Shown piece after piece: positions 28,930 through 37,966 of a stretch of DNA of 64,000 nucleotides. The notes under the pieces were generated by a model. The model was not told the DNA's origin. It saw only the letters and a list, made by a program, of their open reading frames with translations, and searched no databases. The stretch is from Thermogemmata fonticola (GTDB taxonomy: Bacteria; Planctomycetota; Planctomycetia; Gemmatales; Gemmataceae): contig NZ_JACEFB010000002.1 in assembly GCF_013694095.1 (NCBI RefSeq), forward strand, positions 594,842 to 658,841. The letters are read 5' to 3'. How positions within the stretch are numbered: the first letter of the stretch is position 1; every line of letters starts with the position of its first letter. A program made the translations under genes and the position numbers.

Positions 28930-28960
28930 ATTATGCTAATCTCCCGCGAACGGCTGTCAA
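28930..28960 (-). promoter_or_regulatory. Candidate promoter for the small secreted protein gene
   Basis: On the minus strand a perfect TTGACA (28960-28955) is followed by CATAAT (28935-28930) after 19 bases. This spacing is slightly longer than ideal, but both hexamers are strong and the local sequence is AT-rich. It would give a leader of about 70 bases before 28853. Confidence 0.4.
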
Positions 28961-29147
28961 TCGTATATTTTGTTAGCGGTGGATGGAAGGCAGCAACCGG
29001 GTTGTGGTAGAACATGCAAATCGCACCTGGCAACGGTGCAGCGGGAATCCAGCATCCTTTACCTGGGCGGCACGAGGAACGATGGTGGACCAGCGGAGAG
29101 GATGCCTACAATGGAAGGCAGGCCGATCTCGTCCGGAGGAAGCGGGG

Positions 29148-29990
29148 ATGAGCGACGCAGAGCAGGATTGGCGGCGGCAATTGCTCGGCCACGTCGCAGC
29201 GTTGCGTGCGAGCGGGGTGCTGTTCGTGCCTAAACAGATGCCGCTTCCCTGGCAGAGCGATCCCGCCGAGAAGCGCGACGATGCGTCGTACGCTGCCGCC
29301 CCCTCGTCTCCGCTGGAGGCCGCCTCGGTTCAGTCTGGCCGCCTATTCAGCGAGGAAGCGGTGGAGCTATCGGCTGTGCCGGTGACCATCGAGGGCCGGC
29401 AGCAGGCTCTGGCGGAGCTGGCGGGAGAAGTGGCGCGCTGCCGGCGGTGCGAAGAGTTGTATGCCACGCGCACGCAAACCGTCTTCGGGGTGGGGCCGCT
29501 GGACCCGGAGATTTGTTTCGTGGGCGAAGCGCCCGGTGCGGACGAAGACCGCCTCGGCGAGCCGTTCGTAGGCCGGGCGGGACAATTGCTCACTCGGATC
29601 ATCGAAGCCATGGGCTTGCGCCGCGAGGACGTCTACATCTGCAACATTCTCAAGTGCCGCCCCCCAGGCAATCGCACTCCGACAATGGAGGAGTGCCGCA
29701 ATTGCTTCCCCTTCTTCGAGCGGCAATTCGCCTTGGTCCGCCCCCGCTACCTGGTCGCTCTCGGCAACACCGCGGCACGGGCCTTGCTGCAAACGACGGC
29801 GGGTGTCACTAAGCTCCGGGGCCGAATCTATGAATATCGTGGTGTGCCTCTCATATGTACGTATCATCCCGCGGCATTACTCCGTGATCCCAGTGGCAAG
29901 ATGAAACGGGAGACCTGGGAGGATATGAAAATGCTCCTCCGTCTGATGGGCCGTCCTATACCCAATTCACGTCAGGATGATAATCGTTGA
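29148..29990 (+). CDS. Family 4 uracil-DNA glycosylase
   Basis: This 280-residue glycosylase removes uracil from DNA, starting base-excision repair. It has the type-4 features: an Fe-S Cys pair (CRRCEELY), motif [20 protein letters not shown] with the catalytic-region Glu/Asp, [14 protein letters not shown], a second Cys set in MEECRNC, and the late [10 protein letters not shown] motif. About 75 N-terminal residues are a variable, low-complexity extension. ATG 29148 is preceded by GGAGGA. The gene lies 69 bases upstream of uvrC on the same strand, so the two repair genes may be co-expressed. Heat-stable Fe-S UDGs of this family are frequent in thermophiles but not limited to them. Confidence 0.93.
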   Translation: MSDAEQDWRRQLLGHVAALRASGVLFVPKQMPLPWQSDPAEKRDDASYAAAPSSPLEAASVQSGRLFSEEAVELSAVPVTIEGRQQALAELAGEVARCRRCEELYATRTQTVFGVGPLDPEICFVGEAPGADEDRLGEPFVGRAGQLLTRIIEAMGLRREDVYICNILKCRPPGNRTPTMEECRNCFPFFERQFALVRPRYLVALGNTAARALLQTTAGVTKLRGRIYEYRGVPLICTYHPAALLRDPSGKMKRETWEDMKMLLRLMGRPIPNSRQDDNR

Positions 29991-30059
29991 AACATTGACT
30001 CAGGCTGGGATTCCCATAACCGAAGTCTAACAACGGATCATGGCACGGGTGAACGGATC

Positions 30060-31400
30060 ATGAAAGGATCGAAACCAGACAACAACGTGGCTGCCGTTCA
30101 GCGATTGCAGGACAAAATCAAGGGTTTTCCGGCAGGACCTGGTGTTTACTTGATGAAAGACGCCCAGGGCAATGTCATCTATGTTGGCAAAGCGAAAAAT
30201 CTCCGCTCGCGTGTGATGACATACTTTGGTCCTGATGCGGAAGAAGATCCACGCATCCGCGATTGGATCGGCCTGGTATGCGATGTGGATTACATTGAGA
30301 CTTCCGATCCCATCTCGGCGATGTTCACAGAAGCGAGAATGATCAAAGATTTACGACCCAAGTTTAACAAATACTTCAAGGATGACAAGACATTTCCCTA
30401 CTTGCAGATTCGGACCCGTGAAGAGTATCCGCGTGTCGAGGTGACCCGCAAACCCCGCTCCCGTGGTGTTCGCCTCTACGGCCCGTTTACCAGCGCCAAG
30501 CGCCTGCGCCAAGCCGTTCACATCTTGCAGAAGCTGTTTCAGTTCCGCACCTGCTCCCTGGATATCCGCTCCGAGGAGCAACGTTGGCGTTGGTTTCGCC
30601 CCTGCTTGCTTTACAACATCCGCCGCTGTACAGCACCCTGCAACTTCCGCGTCACCCGGCAGGAGTATCGCCGTCAGATTCGCAAACTCATCATGGTCCT
30701 GGAAGGCAAGAAGGATCGGCTCATCCACCGTCTTCGCCAGCAGATGTTGGCGGCTAGCGAGCGATTGGATTTCGAGAAAGCGGGGCGCCTTCGGGATGAG
30801 ATCGCCGCGTTGGAACAGTTGGACCTGCGGGGACATCTGGAAACCGACCCCCAGCCGGAAGTCTTCCCCATCGATCCGAAAAAAGGCTTGATCGGTCTGA
30901 AAAAAGTGTTGGGATTGAGTGCTCTCCCCCGCACGATCGAGGGGATCGACATCGCCCACACGAGCGGCCGAGATACTGTGGCTTCCTTGGTCACTTTTCT
31001 GGATGGCTTGCCCTTCAAACCCGGATACCGTCGCTTTCGGATTCGCAGCGTAGAAGGGATCGATGATTATGCCTCTATCCGGGAAGTGGTCAGCCGCCGC
31101 TTCCGCCGCTTACGTGACGAAGAGGAAGTCTTCCCCCAGCTCTTGCTCATCGATGGGGGCAAAGGGCAGTTGCATGCCGCCCTGCAAGCCTTTGAAACCC
31201 TGGGACTCCAACCGCCTTGCGTTGTGGCTTTGGCCAAACAAAATGAGGAGATTTACCGCCCCGGCCAGTCCGAACCGCTGGTGCTTAGCCGCCATTCCGC
31301 CGCCCTGCGGCTGTTGCAGTACGTCCGCGATGAAGCGCACCGCTTCGCCCAGCATTACCTGAACATCCTCCGCCGCAAGCGAATCACGGACGAGGAATGA
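30060..31400 (+). CDS. uvrC: Excinuclease ABC subunit C, short form lacking the HhH domain
   Basis: UvrC makes both incisions in nucleotide excision repair with UvrB. The 446-residue product has the GIY-YIG nuclease (GPGVYLMKDAQGNVIYVGKAK near residue 20), four clustered Cys likely for an Fe-S cluster (FRTC...RPCLLYNIRRCTAPC), and a UVR domain (RLDFEKAGRLRDEI). An RNase H-like nuclease follows with the expected acidic residues (GIDIAHTSG, GIDDY, DGGKGQL) and RDEAHRFA. It ends soon afterwards at KRITDEE, whereas standard UvrC is about 600 residues and carries C-terminal helix-hairpin-helix motifs. The stop is followed by non-coding sequence, so this is a natural short form or an old truncation. 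No strong ribosome-binding site is seen. Confidence 0.93.
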   Translation: MKGSKPDNNVAAVQRLQDKIKGFPAGPGVYLMKDAQGNVIYVGKAKNLRSRVMTYFGPDAEEDPRIRDWIGLVCDVDYIETSDPISAMFTEARMIKDLRPKFNKYFKDDKTFPYLQIRTREEYPRVEVTRKPRSRGVRLYGPFTSAKRLRQAVHILQKLFQFRTCSLDIRSEEQRWRWFRPCLLYNIRRCTAPCNFRVTRQEYRRQIRKLIMVLEGKKDRLIHRLRQQMLAASERLDFEKAGRLRDEIAALEQLDLRGHLETDPQPEVFPIDPKKGLIGLKKVLGLSALPRTIEGIDIAHTSGRDTVASLVTFLDGLPFKPGYRRFRIRSVEGIDDYASIREVVSRRFRRLRDEEEVFPQLLLIDGGKGQLHAALQAFETLGLQPPCVVALAKQNEEIYRPGQSEPLVLSRHSAALRLLQYVRDEAHRFAQHYLNILRRKRITDEE

Positions 31401-31615
31401 CGGCTTCTCCGAAGGGAAAAGCGCGGCTGGTCCAAAAGAGAGAGCATACCCAAAACCAATCGGCGGTGCGACCGCGATTGCCAGAGCATCTCCCAAGGTG
31501 GATCAAATACTCGGCCATGGCGGCTTCAGTTTCTGGAGTGACTTCTAGCCGTCAGCGGATGCGCAATGGCCGCGGGGCTGTTGGTTTCGGGCTGCGAAGG
31601 GCGCGCTCTTCTGCT

Positions 31616-32176
31616 CTAACTCACAGCCGGAGCTGGGGCAGCGGCGGGCTTCTGCCGTTGGCGGACTTTTTGCTCGTCCTTTTTGAGCAATTCGATGATA
31701 GCCACGGGGCCGGCGTCGCCCAAACGGCGATCATGCAGCTTGATGATGCGGGTATAGCCGCCGGGCCGTTCGGCGTAGCGCGGTCCGATCTCGCGGAATA
31801 GTTTCTTCAAGACATTGTCGAGGCTGTTCCCTTTGGGGTTGAGGGGGTCTTTGAGGGGCTTGTCTTCGGCGTCATCCCACAGGAGTGTTTCCGCCACGGG
31901 TCCTAGAATAGCAGCCGCCCTGCGCCGATAATGCAGGGCCTGGACGCGAGCTTGCTTCTGTTCCGCTTCAGATTTGCCTTCCGCCGCCGCGAGGATCAGA
32001 TAGGCTCGCTTGGCCAAGGTGATGATCTTTTCGGCGAAGGGGCGCAGCTCCTTGGCCTTGGGTACCGTTGTCCGAATCCGCTCGTGACGGAAGAGGGCGC
32101 GGGCCAGGTTCCGCAACAAGGCGAGGCGATGGGCCGGTGTGCGATTCAAATGGCGGCCAGCTTTGCGATGACGCAT
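31616..32176 (-). CDS. rplQ: 50S ribosomal protein L17
   Basis: L17 (bL17) sits near the polypeptide exit side of the large subunit. The product opens with the invariant MRHRKAGRHLNRTPAHRLALLRNLA stretch, cited here as residues 1-25; its key features are RHRK and HRLALLRN. It closes the core with GGYTRIIKL and PVAIIEL. It is 186 residues against about 120-130 in most bacteria, with an internal lengthening around residues 75-115 and a Pro/Ala tail. AGGAG precedes ATG 32176. It is the last gene of the cluster, 186 bases after rpoA, as in the usual alpha operon. Confidence 0.97.
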   Translation of the reverse strand: MRHRKAGRHLNRTPAHRLALLRNLARALFRHERIRTTVPKAKELRPFAEKIITLAKRAYLILAAAEGKSEAEQKQARVQALHYRRRAAAILGPVAETLLWDDAEDKPLKDPLNPKGNSLDNVLKKLFREIGPRYAERPGGYTRIIKLHDRRLGDAGPVAIIELLKKDEQKVRQRQKPAAAPAPAVS

Positions 32177-32362
32177 GGCGTAAACTCCTGAGGTCCGATA
32201 CCCGTTCACCCCGTGCCACGGCAGGTGAAGGGCGGCCTCGCAGTCTGGCCCTAGCAGCCAGTCGAGACCGAAGGGTTAGTAGCAGATGACGAACGAGGCC
32301 GTTCGCGCTCTCCGGTTAGGTTTCCCACCGGGTGGCGTAACGGCACCAGAGCGTATTCTATG

Positions 32363-33364
32363 TCACGCCCGGCGCGGCGGCACTTTCATTCCCAAGGACA
32401 AGCCGTGTTCCGCCAGCTTGGCCTGAACTTCCCGCAGCGTGGTTTCGCCGAAATTGCGGACTTCCAGCAATTCGTCCGGCGTGCGCATCACCAAATCACG
32501 GACGGTGGTGATGCCCTCGGATTCCAGGCAATTCGTGGCGCGGACCGACAATTCCAATTCCGCCAGGCTCATGTTGAGCTTGCGTTCCAGTTCGAGATCG
32601 TACACTTCGGTCGGCCGCGGCCCGATTTCGATCGGCTCTTCCAAGGGCACCTCCGGTCCTGGTTCCGTGTATTGGACGAAGGGGTTGAGGTGCTTGCGGA
32701 GAATCTTGGCGGCTTCGACCAGGGCCATTTGCGGCGAAACCGTGCCGTTGGTCCAGATTTCCATGATCAGGCGGTCGTAGTTCGATTTCTGACCGACGCG
32801 GGTTTCTTCGACATCGTATTTGACCCGGACGATAGGGGAGAAGCTGCTGTCCAGCGGGATGACGCCGATTTCCCGTTCTTTTCCGGCATTTTCCTCGGCG
32901 GTGCGGTAGCCGCGGCCGTTTTCCACGATCATTTCCATGACGAACGGCACGTCGCGGGTCAGGGTGGCGATGTGATGTTCGGGATTGATGATCTGGATCA
33001 TTTCATCGTGTTGGATGTCAGCGGCCCGAACCGTACCGGCTTCGTGTTTCTGGATGCGGATAGTACGCGGCTGGTCGGAGAGATTTTTCAGGACCAGGGA
33101 TTTGATGTTGAGAACAATGTCGGTGACATCTTCCACCACGCCGGGGATCGTCGAGATCTCGTGCTGGACGCCCTGGATTTTCAGGCGTGTCACAGCACTG
33201 CCTTCGAGACTGGAGATGAGGATGCGGCGCAAGCTGTTTCCCACGGTCATGCCAAAGCCGCGCTCGAACGGCTCGGCAATGAATTTGCCGTAAGTGTCAG
33301 TCAGTGTGGAGCGGTCACAGACCACTTTGCTGGGCAGTTCCAGGCCTCGCCAACGAACACGCAT
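32363..33364 (-). CDS. rpoA: DNA-directed RNA polymerase subunit alpha
   Basis: The alpha subunit dimerises to start RNA polymerase assembly, and its C-terminal domain contacts UP elements and activators. The 333-residue product has the N-terminal dimer core ([25 protein letters not shown], residues about 28-52) and a complete C-terminal domain with [13 protein letters not shown] and [14 protein letters not shown]. The retained C-terminal domain fits the A/T-rich UP-like tract seen upstream of one candidate promoter in this cluster. GAGGAG precedes ATG 33364. A longer upstream frame lacks homology. Confidence 0.98.
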   Translation of the reverse strand: MRVRWRGLELPSKVVCDRSTLTDTYGKFIAEPFERGFGMTVGNSLRRILISSLEGSAVTRLKIQGVQHEISTIPGVVEDVTDIVLNIKSLVLKNLSDQPRTIRIQKHEAGTVRAADIQHDEMIQIINPEHHIATLTRDVPFVMEMIVENGRGYRTAEENAGKEREIGVIPLDSSFSPIVRVKYDVEETRVGQKSNYDRLIMEIWTNGTVSPQMALVEAAKILRKHLNPFVQYTEPGPEVPLEEPIEIGPRPTEVYDLELERKLNMSLAELELSVRATNCLESEGITTVRDLVMRTPDELLEVRNFGETTLREVQAKLAEHGLSLGMKVPPRRA

Positions 33365-33640
33365 GATGAAAACTCCTCGGTTGTCGGTTTTCCGCCGGGG
33401 AAGGCGACCGGCTTCCCCGACGAACCAGACAACACCACCCACGGACAAGGGCCGGCCGGTCGCTGCCGGCATCCGATTCCCTGGGAATGCGGGGAACCAC
33501 TCCCCCGGACTCATCCCATCCAAATAAGAGCCGGGCGGGACGTTTCCGGTTCGCTCGCATTCCTCCTGTTTTTCACCGACGCCTCATTTGCCCCTCGAGG
33601 AGAGGGAGACCCTGCGGATCGCTATTGCGGATTTCCCATC

Positions 33641-34291
33641 TCAGCGGGTCACGATTTCGATGATCAACTGCTCATTGACCTTGTCGCGGATGCGGTCATC
33701 GACATCTTGGCGTGTGGGCAGCCGAGTCATCCTGCCTTCGGGTTCGTCCGCTGTTCCGGTGAGTTCGAGGAAGTCAGGCACGTGCAAGCCGAACTGTCCG
33801 GTCTTTTGCAGTCCTTCGCGGGCGAGCTTGAGGCTGATGTCTCGGGGCCGGACTTTGACAACATCGCCTGGCTTGAGCAGGATGCTGGGTATATCGCATT
33901 TGCGGCCATTGAGCAAGATGTGTCCGTGGACAATCATCTGCCGGGCGGCATTGCGGCTGATGGCAAAGCCAAGGCGGTGCACCACGTTATCCAGGCGCCG
34001 CTCCATGATAGAGAGGAGTTGTTCTCCTGTGTTGCCCACGGAGCGGCTGGCCATTTTGAAGTAGCGCCGGAATTGGGCTTCCAGCACGCCGTAGAAGCGC
34101 TTCAGGCGTTGCTTTTGGCGCAAGCGTAGGCCATATTCGGAGTGCTTTCCGCGCCGGGCACCGTGCATACCGGGCGGAAGGGCGTCACGTTCCATCGGGC
34201 ACTTGTTACCGAAGCAGCGCTCCCCTTTGAGAAAGAGCTTGATCTGCTCCCGGCGGCACAACTTGCAGACGGGGTCCAGATAACGTCCCAT
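33641..34291 (-). CDS. rpsD: 30S ribosomal protein S4 (zinc-binding form)
   Basis: S4 (uS4) nucleates 16S rRNA folding. The 216-residue product has the N-terminal zinc-type Cys set (CKLCRRE then RCFGNKC), the central GVLEAQFRRYF segment, and the S4 RNA-binding domain (RLDNVVHRLGFAISRNAARQMIVHGHI, cited for its RLDN and ARQ residues). The C+ form implies a bound zinc ion. GGAGGA lies upstream of ATG 34291. It has the usual alpha-operon position between rpsK and rpoA, but with gaps of over 230 bases on both sides. Confidence 0.97.
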   Translation of the reverse strand: MGRYLDPVCKLCRREQIKLFLKGERCFGNKCPMERDALPPGMHGARRGKHSEYGLRLRQKQRLKRFYGVLEAQFRRYFKMASRSVGNTGEQLLSIMERRLDNVVHRLGFAISRNAARQMIVHGHILLNGRKCDIPSILLKPGDVVKVRPRDISLKLAREGLQKTGQFGLHVPDFLELTGTADEPEGRMTRLPTRQDVDDRIRDKVNEQLIIEIVTR

Positions 34292-34524
34292 AACGTCAAG
34301 TTCCTCCGAATGGGGGTCGATACTCTGGGTCCGGCGGGAAGACACCGGACCGTACAACGGCCCTCGCTCGCAATTCCGGTGAACCCCCAGGTCAAAGCCG
34401 GAATCGCTGGGATAGGGCTAGTTCCGCTAGCGGATCATCCAGGCCGGGATCCGTTGATTCCGTGAGTTCAGGGCAGTCCGGGACATGCCAGGGATCGGCG
34501 AAGCCAAGTCCGGGTTGCGCCCGT

Positions 34525-34905
34525 TTACACCCGGCGTTTCTTGGGAGGCCGGCAACCGTTGTGAGGCAGAGGCGTGACGTCCTCGATGGCCTTGATGGTC
34601 AGCCCCGCCGTTTGCAGCGCGGTGATTGCCGATTCGCGGCCGGCTCCCGGCCCTTTCACCCGTACTTCGATCTCTTTCATGCCGAACTTGATCGCCTTGA
34701 GCGCGGCTTCTTCGGCAGCCCGTTGTGCCGCGAAGGGTGTGCTCTTACGACTCCCCTTGAATCCAACGGTTCCGCCGGAGGCATAGCACAGCGTGTCGCC
34801 ATTCGTATCCGTGATGGTGACGATGGTATTGTTGAAGGTGCTTTGCACGTGGGCGATGCCACGGGTCACATTCCGCCGGCTTTTCTTCTTCTTGCTCTTT
34901 GCCAT
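34525..34905 (-). CDS. rpsK: 30S ribosomal protein S11
   Basis: S11 (uS11) lies on the platform of the small subunit next to the mRNA exit. At 126 residues it has normal length. It shows [41 protein letters not shown] and the closing [15 protein letters not shown], all diagnostic. The basic N-terminal run ([10 protein letters not shown]) is typical. It lies 233 bases from both rpsM and rpsD, much looser than in most bacteria. Confidence 0.98.
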   Translation of the reverse strand: MAKSKKKKSRRNVTRGIAHVQSTFNNTIVTITDTNGDTLCYASGGTVGFKGSRKSTPFAAQRAAEEAALKAIKFGMKEIEVRVKGPGAGRESAITALQTAGLTIKAIEDVTPLPHNGCRPPKKRRV

Positions 34906-35138
34906 ATCGACCTACAACCTCCCCAATCGTGAATTCCCAATCCATCCTATCCCTGTGCGGGGTATGCAGAGCCAAAAGCGGTATTGTGAATCCTATGCAA
35001 GGTCAAACGGGGTGTTGTGAATCCCAAGCCACCAGTGGGGAATCCGTGCACCACTTCCATCTGTCGGTCCGCGGATTCCAGGAGGACAGGCGAAGGAAGC
35101 CAAGCGGTCCTTGCCCGCCGACCGCGTCGCCTCCGCGA

Positions 35139-35528
35139 TTAGCGCAGCTCTTTGACGCCCTTCTTTCCGGCCACTGTCTTGCGCGGCCCTTTCCGGGTCC
35201 GGGCGTTGGTGCGGGTCCGTTGGCCGCGAACGGGCAGATTTTTGCGGTGCCGCTCGCCCCGATAGCACTTGATTTCCTTGAGCCGGGCAATGTTGGCCGC
35301 TTCAAAGCGGCGCAGGGGACCTTCCACCAAAAAGGTCGGATCCTTGTCCAAGAGCGAAGCGATGGCAGCGATCTCCGCGTCAGTCAAGTCCTTAGCCCGG
35401 CGCTGGGGATCGAGCTTGAGCTTCTCGCAGACCCAAAGCGAATTCGTCGGTCCCAATCCGCGAATGTAGCGCAGGGCAATGTGCAGAGGTTTATTCGCTG
35501 GAATGTCGACACCTAGGATACGCGGCAT
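35139..35528 (-). CDS. rpsM: 30S ribosomal protein S13
   Basis: S13 (uS13) is in the head of the small subunit and contacts the P-site tRNA and the large subunit. The 129-residue product has the opening [19 protein letters not shown], the IRGLGPTNS turn, and the C-terminal basic stretch [24 protein letters not shown] precedes the ATG. It lies 95 bases after rpmJ, in the expected order. Confidence 0.98.
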   Translation of the reverse strand: MPRILGVDIPANKPLHIALRYIRGLGPTNSLWVCEKLKLDPQRRAKDLTDAEIAAIASLLDKDPTFLVEGPLRRFEAANIARLKEIKCYRGERHRKNLPVRGQRTRTNARTRKGPRKTVAGKKGVKELR

Positions 35529-35623
35529 GGCGGTGCACCTGAGTTAGGAAATCGCTGTCCCGTTTTCAAGCAGAATCTGCGGGATTTTCCATAGTGGGCC
35601 AAGGGTATCTTGCCTCCGGGCTT

Positions 35624-35737
35624 TCATCCTTGCCGTTGTTTGTGGCGCGGGTCCACACAGATGACCCGGACGACTCCCTTGCGTCGGATCAGTTTGCATT
35701 TCTCGCAGATGCGGCGGACGCTGGAGCGCACTTTCAT
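35624..35737 (-). CDS. rpmJ: 50S ribosomal protein L36
   Basis: Translating the minus strand from ATG 35737 gives a 37-residue protein starting [20 protein letters not shown] and ending in a HKQRQG tail. It has the three-Cys/one-His zinc ribbon of the C+ form of bL36 (C11, C14, C27, H32). It lies between map and rpsM, which is canonical except that infA is absent. GGGAG precedes the start. A candidate promoter lies about 65 bases upstream. Confidence 0.95.
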   Translation of the reverse strand: MKVRSSVRRICEKCKLIRRKGVVRVICVDPRHKQRQG

Positions 35738-35808
35738 GGTTGATTCTCCCGTCAATCATCCCTCGTAGGGATGCGAGCTTTCTATTTATCCCAGGCCGGT
35801 AAAACATC

Positions 35809-35836
35809 ATATTAGATAGCCCCCCGCCAGTGGCAA
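35809..35836 (-). promoter_or_regulatory. Candidate promoter upstream of rpmJ
   Basis: On the minus strand TTGCCA (35836-35831) and TAATAT (35814-35809) are separated by 16 bases, within an AT-rich part of the 189-base map-rpmJ gap. The -35 matches 5 of 6 consensus positions and the -10 matches 4 of 6, including the key A and final T. It would give a leader of about 65 bases. Confidence 0.4.
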
Positions 35837-35926
35837 GGGGCGGAACAGAAACATTTCCCCACCGCCTCGAAAGGGTTTGCGGGACCTCTGGCCTGGCCGA
35901 ATCAGCCCCGACTCAGGGAAGGGGCC

Positions 35927-36793
35927 TCAGGTGTTCTCTCGGCTGGCAGAGGAGCTGGTGGGCAAAGAGGACGGGGAAGCGGCGGCGTCCTCCTCCAGAG
36001 CACCTTCGTCAGCCGTGATGACCACCACGCCATTGGCGGTGAGCGCGACAGTGTGCTCGACATGAGCGCTGGGCATGCGGTCGCGTGTCACCACCGTCCA
36101 GTGATCGCTGAGCACTTCGACTTCCGGCCGCCGCATGTTCACCATCGGTTCGATGGCGAGCACCAAGCCGGGTTCCAGGCGAAAATCCTGCCTGCGGGTT
36201 TCGCGATCGACGTAATTGGGGACCTGGGGGCTTTCATGCATGGCTCGGCCTATGCCATGGCCGACATAACTCGTCACGACACTGAAGCCGGCCTGTTCGA
36301 CGTGCCGCTGCATGACGCTGGCGATCTCGCTCCACCACCGTTTCTTCGGCAGCAGATCAATGGCGATCTGTAAGGTTTCCTCGGTGACGCGGATCAGGCG
36401 GGCTTTCTCCGGCGACACTTGGCCAATGGGAATCGTGATGGCGCGGTCGGCACACCAGCCGTGCAGTTTGCAAGCGGTGTCCACCTTGAGAATGTCCCCC
36501 TCTTTGAGAGCGCGGCGGCTGGGGATGCCGTGGACAACCTGCTCGTTGATGCTCATGCAGGTCACAGCAGGGAAAGGGGTCTTGCCGGGGTAGCCCTTGA
36601 ACAAGGGAATGGCCTGGTGTCGGGCGTAAAACTCCTCCACGGCCTGGTCGATTTCCTGCGTCGTCACCCCCGGCTTGGCCATGTCCCGGCAGAGTTTGAG
36701 AGCGCGGGCCACCAATTTCCCGGCTTCGCGCATCAAGGCGATCTCGCGGGGGGATTTGAGTTCCGGCGGACGGGGTGTTCGTGAACGCAACAT
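35927..36793 (-). CDS. map: Type I methionine aminopeptidase
   Basis: Map removes the initiator Met from nascent proteins using a dinuclear metal site. The 288-residue product has the type I landmarks: PFPAVTCMSINEQVVHGIPS, the metal Asp residues in ILKVDTACKLHGWCADRA, GHGIGRAMHESP with the metal/catalytic His, and EPGLVLAIEPM. A Ser/Ala/acidic tail of about 25 residues follows the core. The ATG at 36793 is chosen from homology; no clear ribosome-binding site lies in front of it, and a TTG at 36847 is in frame. It follows adk after 95 bases, the usual spc-alpha order. Confidence 0.96.
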   Translation of the reverse strand: MLRSRTPRPPELKSPREIALMREAGKLVARALKLCRDMAKPGVTTQEIDQAVEEFYARHQAIPLFKGYPGKTPFPAVTCMSINEQVVHGIPSRRALKEGDILKVDTACKLHGWCADRAITIPIGQVSPEKARLIRVTEETLQIAIDLLPKKRWWSEIASVMQRHVEQAGFSVVTSYVGHGIGRAMHESPQVPNYVDRETRRQDFRLEPGLVLAIEPMVNMRRPEVEVLSDHWTVVTRDRMPSAHVEHTVALTANGVVVITADEGALEEDAAASPSSLPTSSSASRENT

Positions 36794-36888
36794 GACTGGC
36801 TCAAGGGGTTGTCGAAATGGCCTGCGGTAATCTTTTCCTGTTCCCAATCACATTTCCGGAAGGCCAGGAGCCGCATCCCATGGGCATC

Positions 36889-37593
36889 CTAGGATGCCTG
36901 CGGCGAGTGTCCATCGGGTGGGCAGGCGGCTTGATGTCCATCGGGTGGTCGGGCGGCCTGGAGAATGTTGGCGTAAATGGTTTCGACATGATCCACTGCC
37001 GACACATCGCGCACGAGGCCTTGCTGGCGGTAATGTTCCAGCAGGGCATCAGTGGTTTTGTGGAACTCCTGGAGGCGGCGGCGGACCGTCTCTTCGCGGT
37101 CGTCATCCCGCTGGGCCAAAGGGGAGCCGCACTTGTCGCAAACCCCCGGCTGGCGGGGAGGCTGGAAATAGATGTTGTAGCAGATGCCGCAGGCGGAGTT
37201 GGTGCAGCAGCGGCGGCCAGCAATACGACGGACCACCTCCTCATCGGGAATGGTGAGATTGATGACGGCATCCAGCGGCAACCCTAAACGAGCGAGGAGT
37301 TGGTCGAAGGCTTCGGCTTGGGCACGAGTCCGCGGGTAGCCATCGGTGACAAAACAACGGGGACGCTGCGGACCTTGGAACAATTCCGCAATGAGTGCAT
37401 TGACCTCGGCGTCCGGAACCAGCAGACCCTGTTTGATCAGATCGGCGACACGCCGCCCCCGTTCGGAACCCTGAGCGATCGCCTCGCGCAACATGTCGCC
37501 GGTGCCAATGTAGGTCAGCCCCAATCGTTCTGCCAAGCGCCGGGCTTGAGTGCCCTTACCGCTTCCCGGAGGTCCTACCAGCACCAAACGCAT
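36889..37593 (-). CDS. adk: Adenylate kinase
   Basis: Adk interconverts 2 ADP with ATP and AMP. The 234-residue product has the P-loop GPPGSGKGTQ (about 7-16), the AMP-binding GTGDMLREA region and DGYPRTRAQAEAFD. A long LID with a four-Cys zinc-type set (CCTNSACGICY...CDKCGS) and Arg residues (DDDREETVRRRL) follow. The final 20 residues are a duplicated PPDGH tail coded by a tandem 27-bp repeat. Zinc LIDs are usual in Gram-positive and thermophilic enzymes. It lies between secY and map, as in many bacteria. Confidence 0.97.
   Translation of the reverse strand: MRLVLVGPPGSGKGTQARRLAERLGLTYIGTGDMLREAIAQGSERGRRVADLIKQGLLVPDAEVNALIAELFQGPQRPRCFVTDGYPRTRAQAEAFDQLLARLGLPLDAVINLTIPDEEVVRRIAGRRCCTNSACGICYNIYFQPPRQPGVCDKCGSPLAQRDDDREETVRRRLQEFHKTTDALLEHYRQQGLVRDVSAVDHVETIYANILQAARPPDGHQAACPPDGHSPQAS
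36908..36961 (-). repeat. 27-bp tandem repeat inside the 3' end of adk
   Basis: Two head-to-tail copies with 27-base period (about 36908-36934 and 36935-36961) encode the two PPDGH units at the adenylate kinase C terminus. The period is a multiple of three, so the frame is kept. Confidence 0.7.
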
Positions 37594-37966
37594 ACGCGCA
37601 CCTACTATTCCCAATGAGTTCCGGATGCCAAAGGGGAACGCTACCGTCTCTGAAATCTATCCTCATCCTATAACCTGCTCGATGCCGGTTTGTTCCGTTA
37701 GGCGCTGATCTATTCGCCCTTTCCGAACGGTAGGTGAGGTCCGCGGGAAGGTCCTGATTGTGGATGGCCAAGTCAACCGTCCGTATTCTCCAACTCTCGC
37801 AAGATACACGCTAACAGGATGATGGCAAGCTGGAAAGCATCAATCCCGCTGTTATAGGGGGTATTACCCGCTGTGCTTTGGATTTCTTGGCCGCGAAGTC
37901 GTAATCGCTGGGTGGCTCTAGGGGCCTGCTCTGCGGATTATGTTGACCCCCGTCGATAGAAGGCTG
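37594..37966. other. Intergenic region between secY and adk
   Basis: This is 373 bases in the ribosomal cluster with no supported gene. On the minus strand a TATAAC hexamer (37856-37851) resembles a -10 element but lacks a good -35. TTGACT at 37776-37771 lacks a spaced -10. A promoter for adk-map is plausible but not established. Confidence 0.4.

Noticed and set aside
30040..30063. Seven-codon upstream ORF overlapping the uvrC start in an ATGA
   Set aside because: It has no ribosome-binding site; it is created by a short direct repeat (ACGGATCATG) and is probably chance.
32360..34129. 589-codon open frame opposite rpoA and rpsD
   Set aside because: It spans two certain genes and their gap on the other strand; no protein motif.
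34981..35024. Promoter in the rpsM-rpsK gap based on TTGACC at 35006-35001
   Set aside because: The hexamer at the correct distance is TACCGC; the better CACAAT is only 12 bases away.
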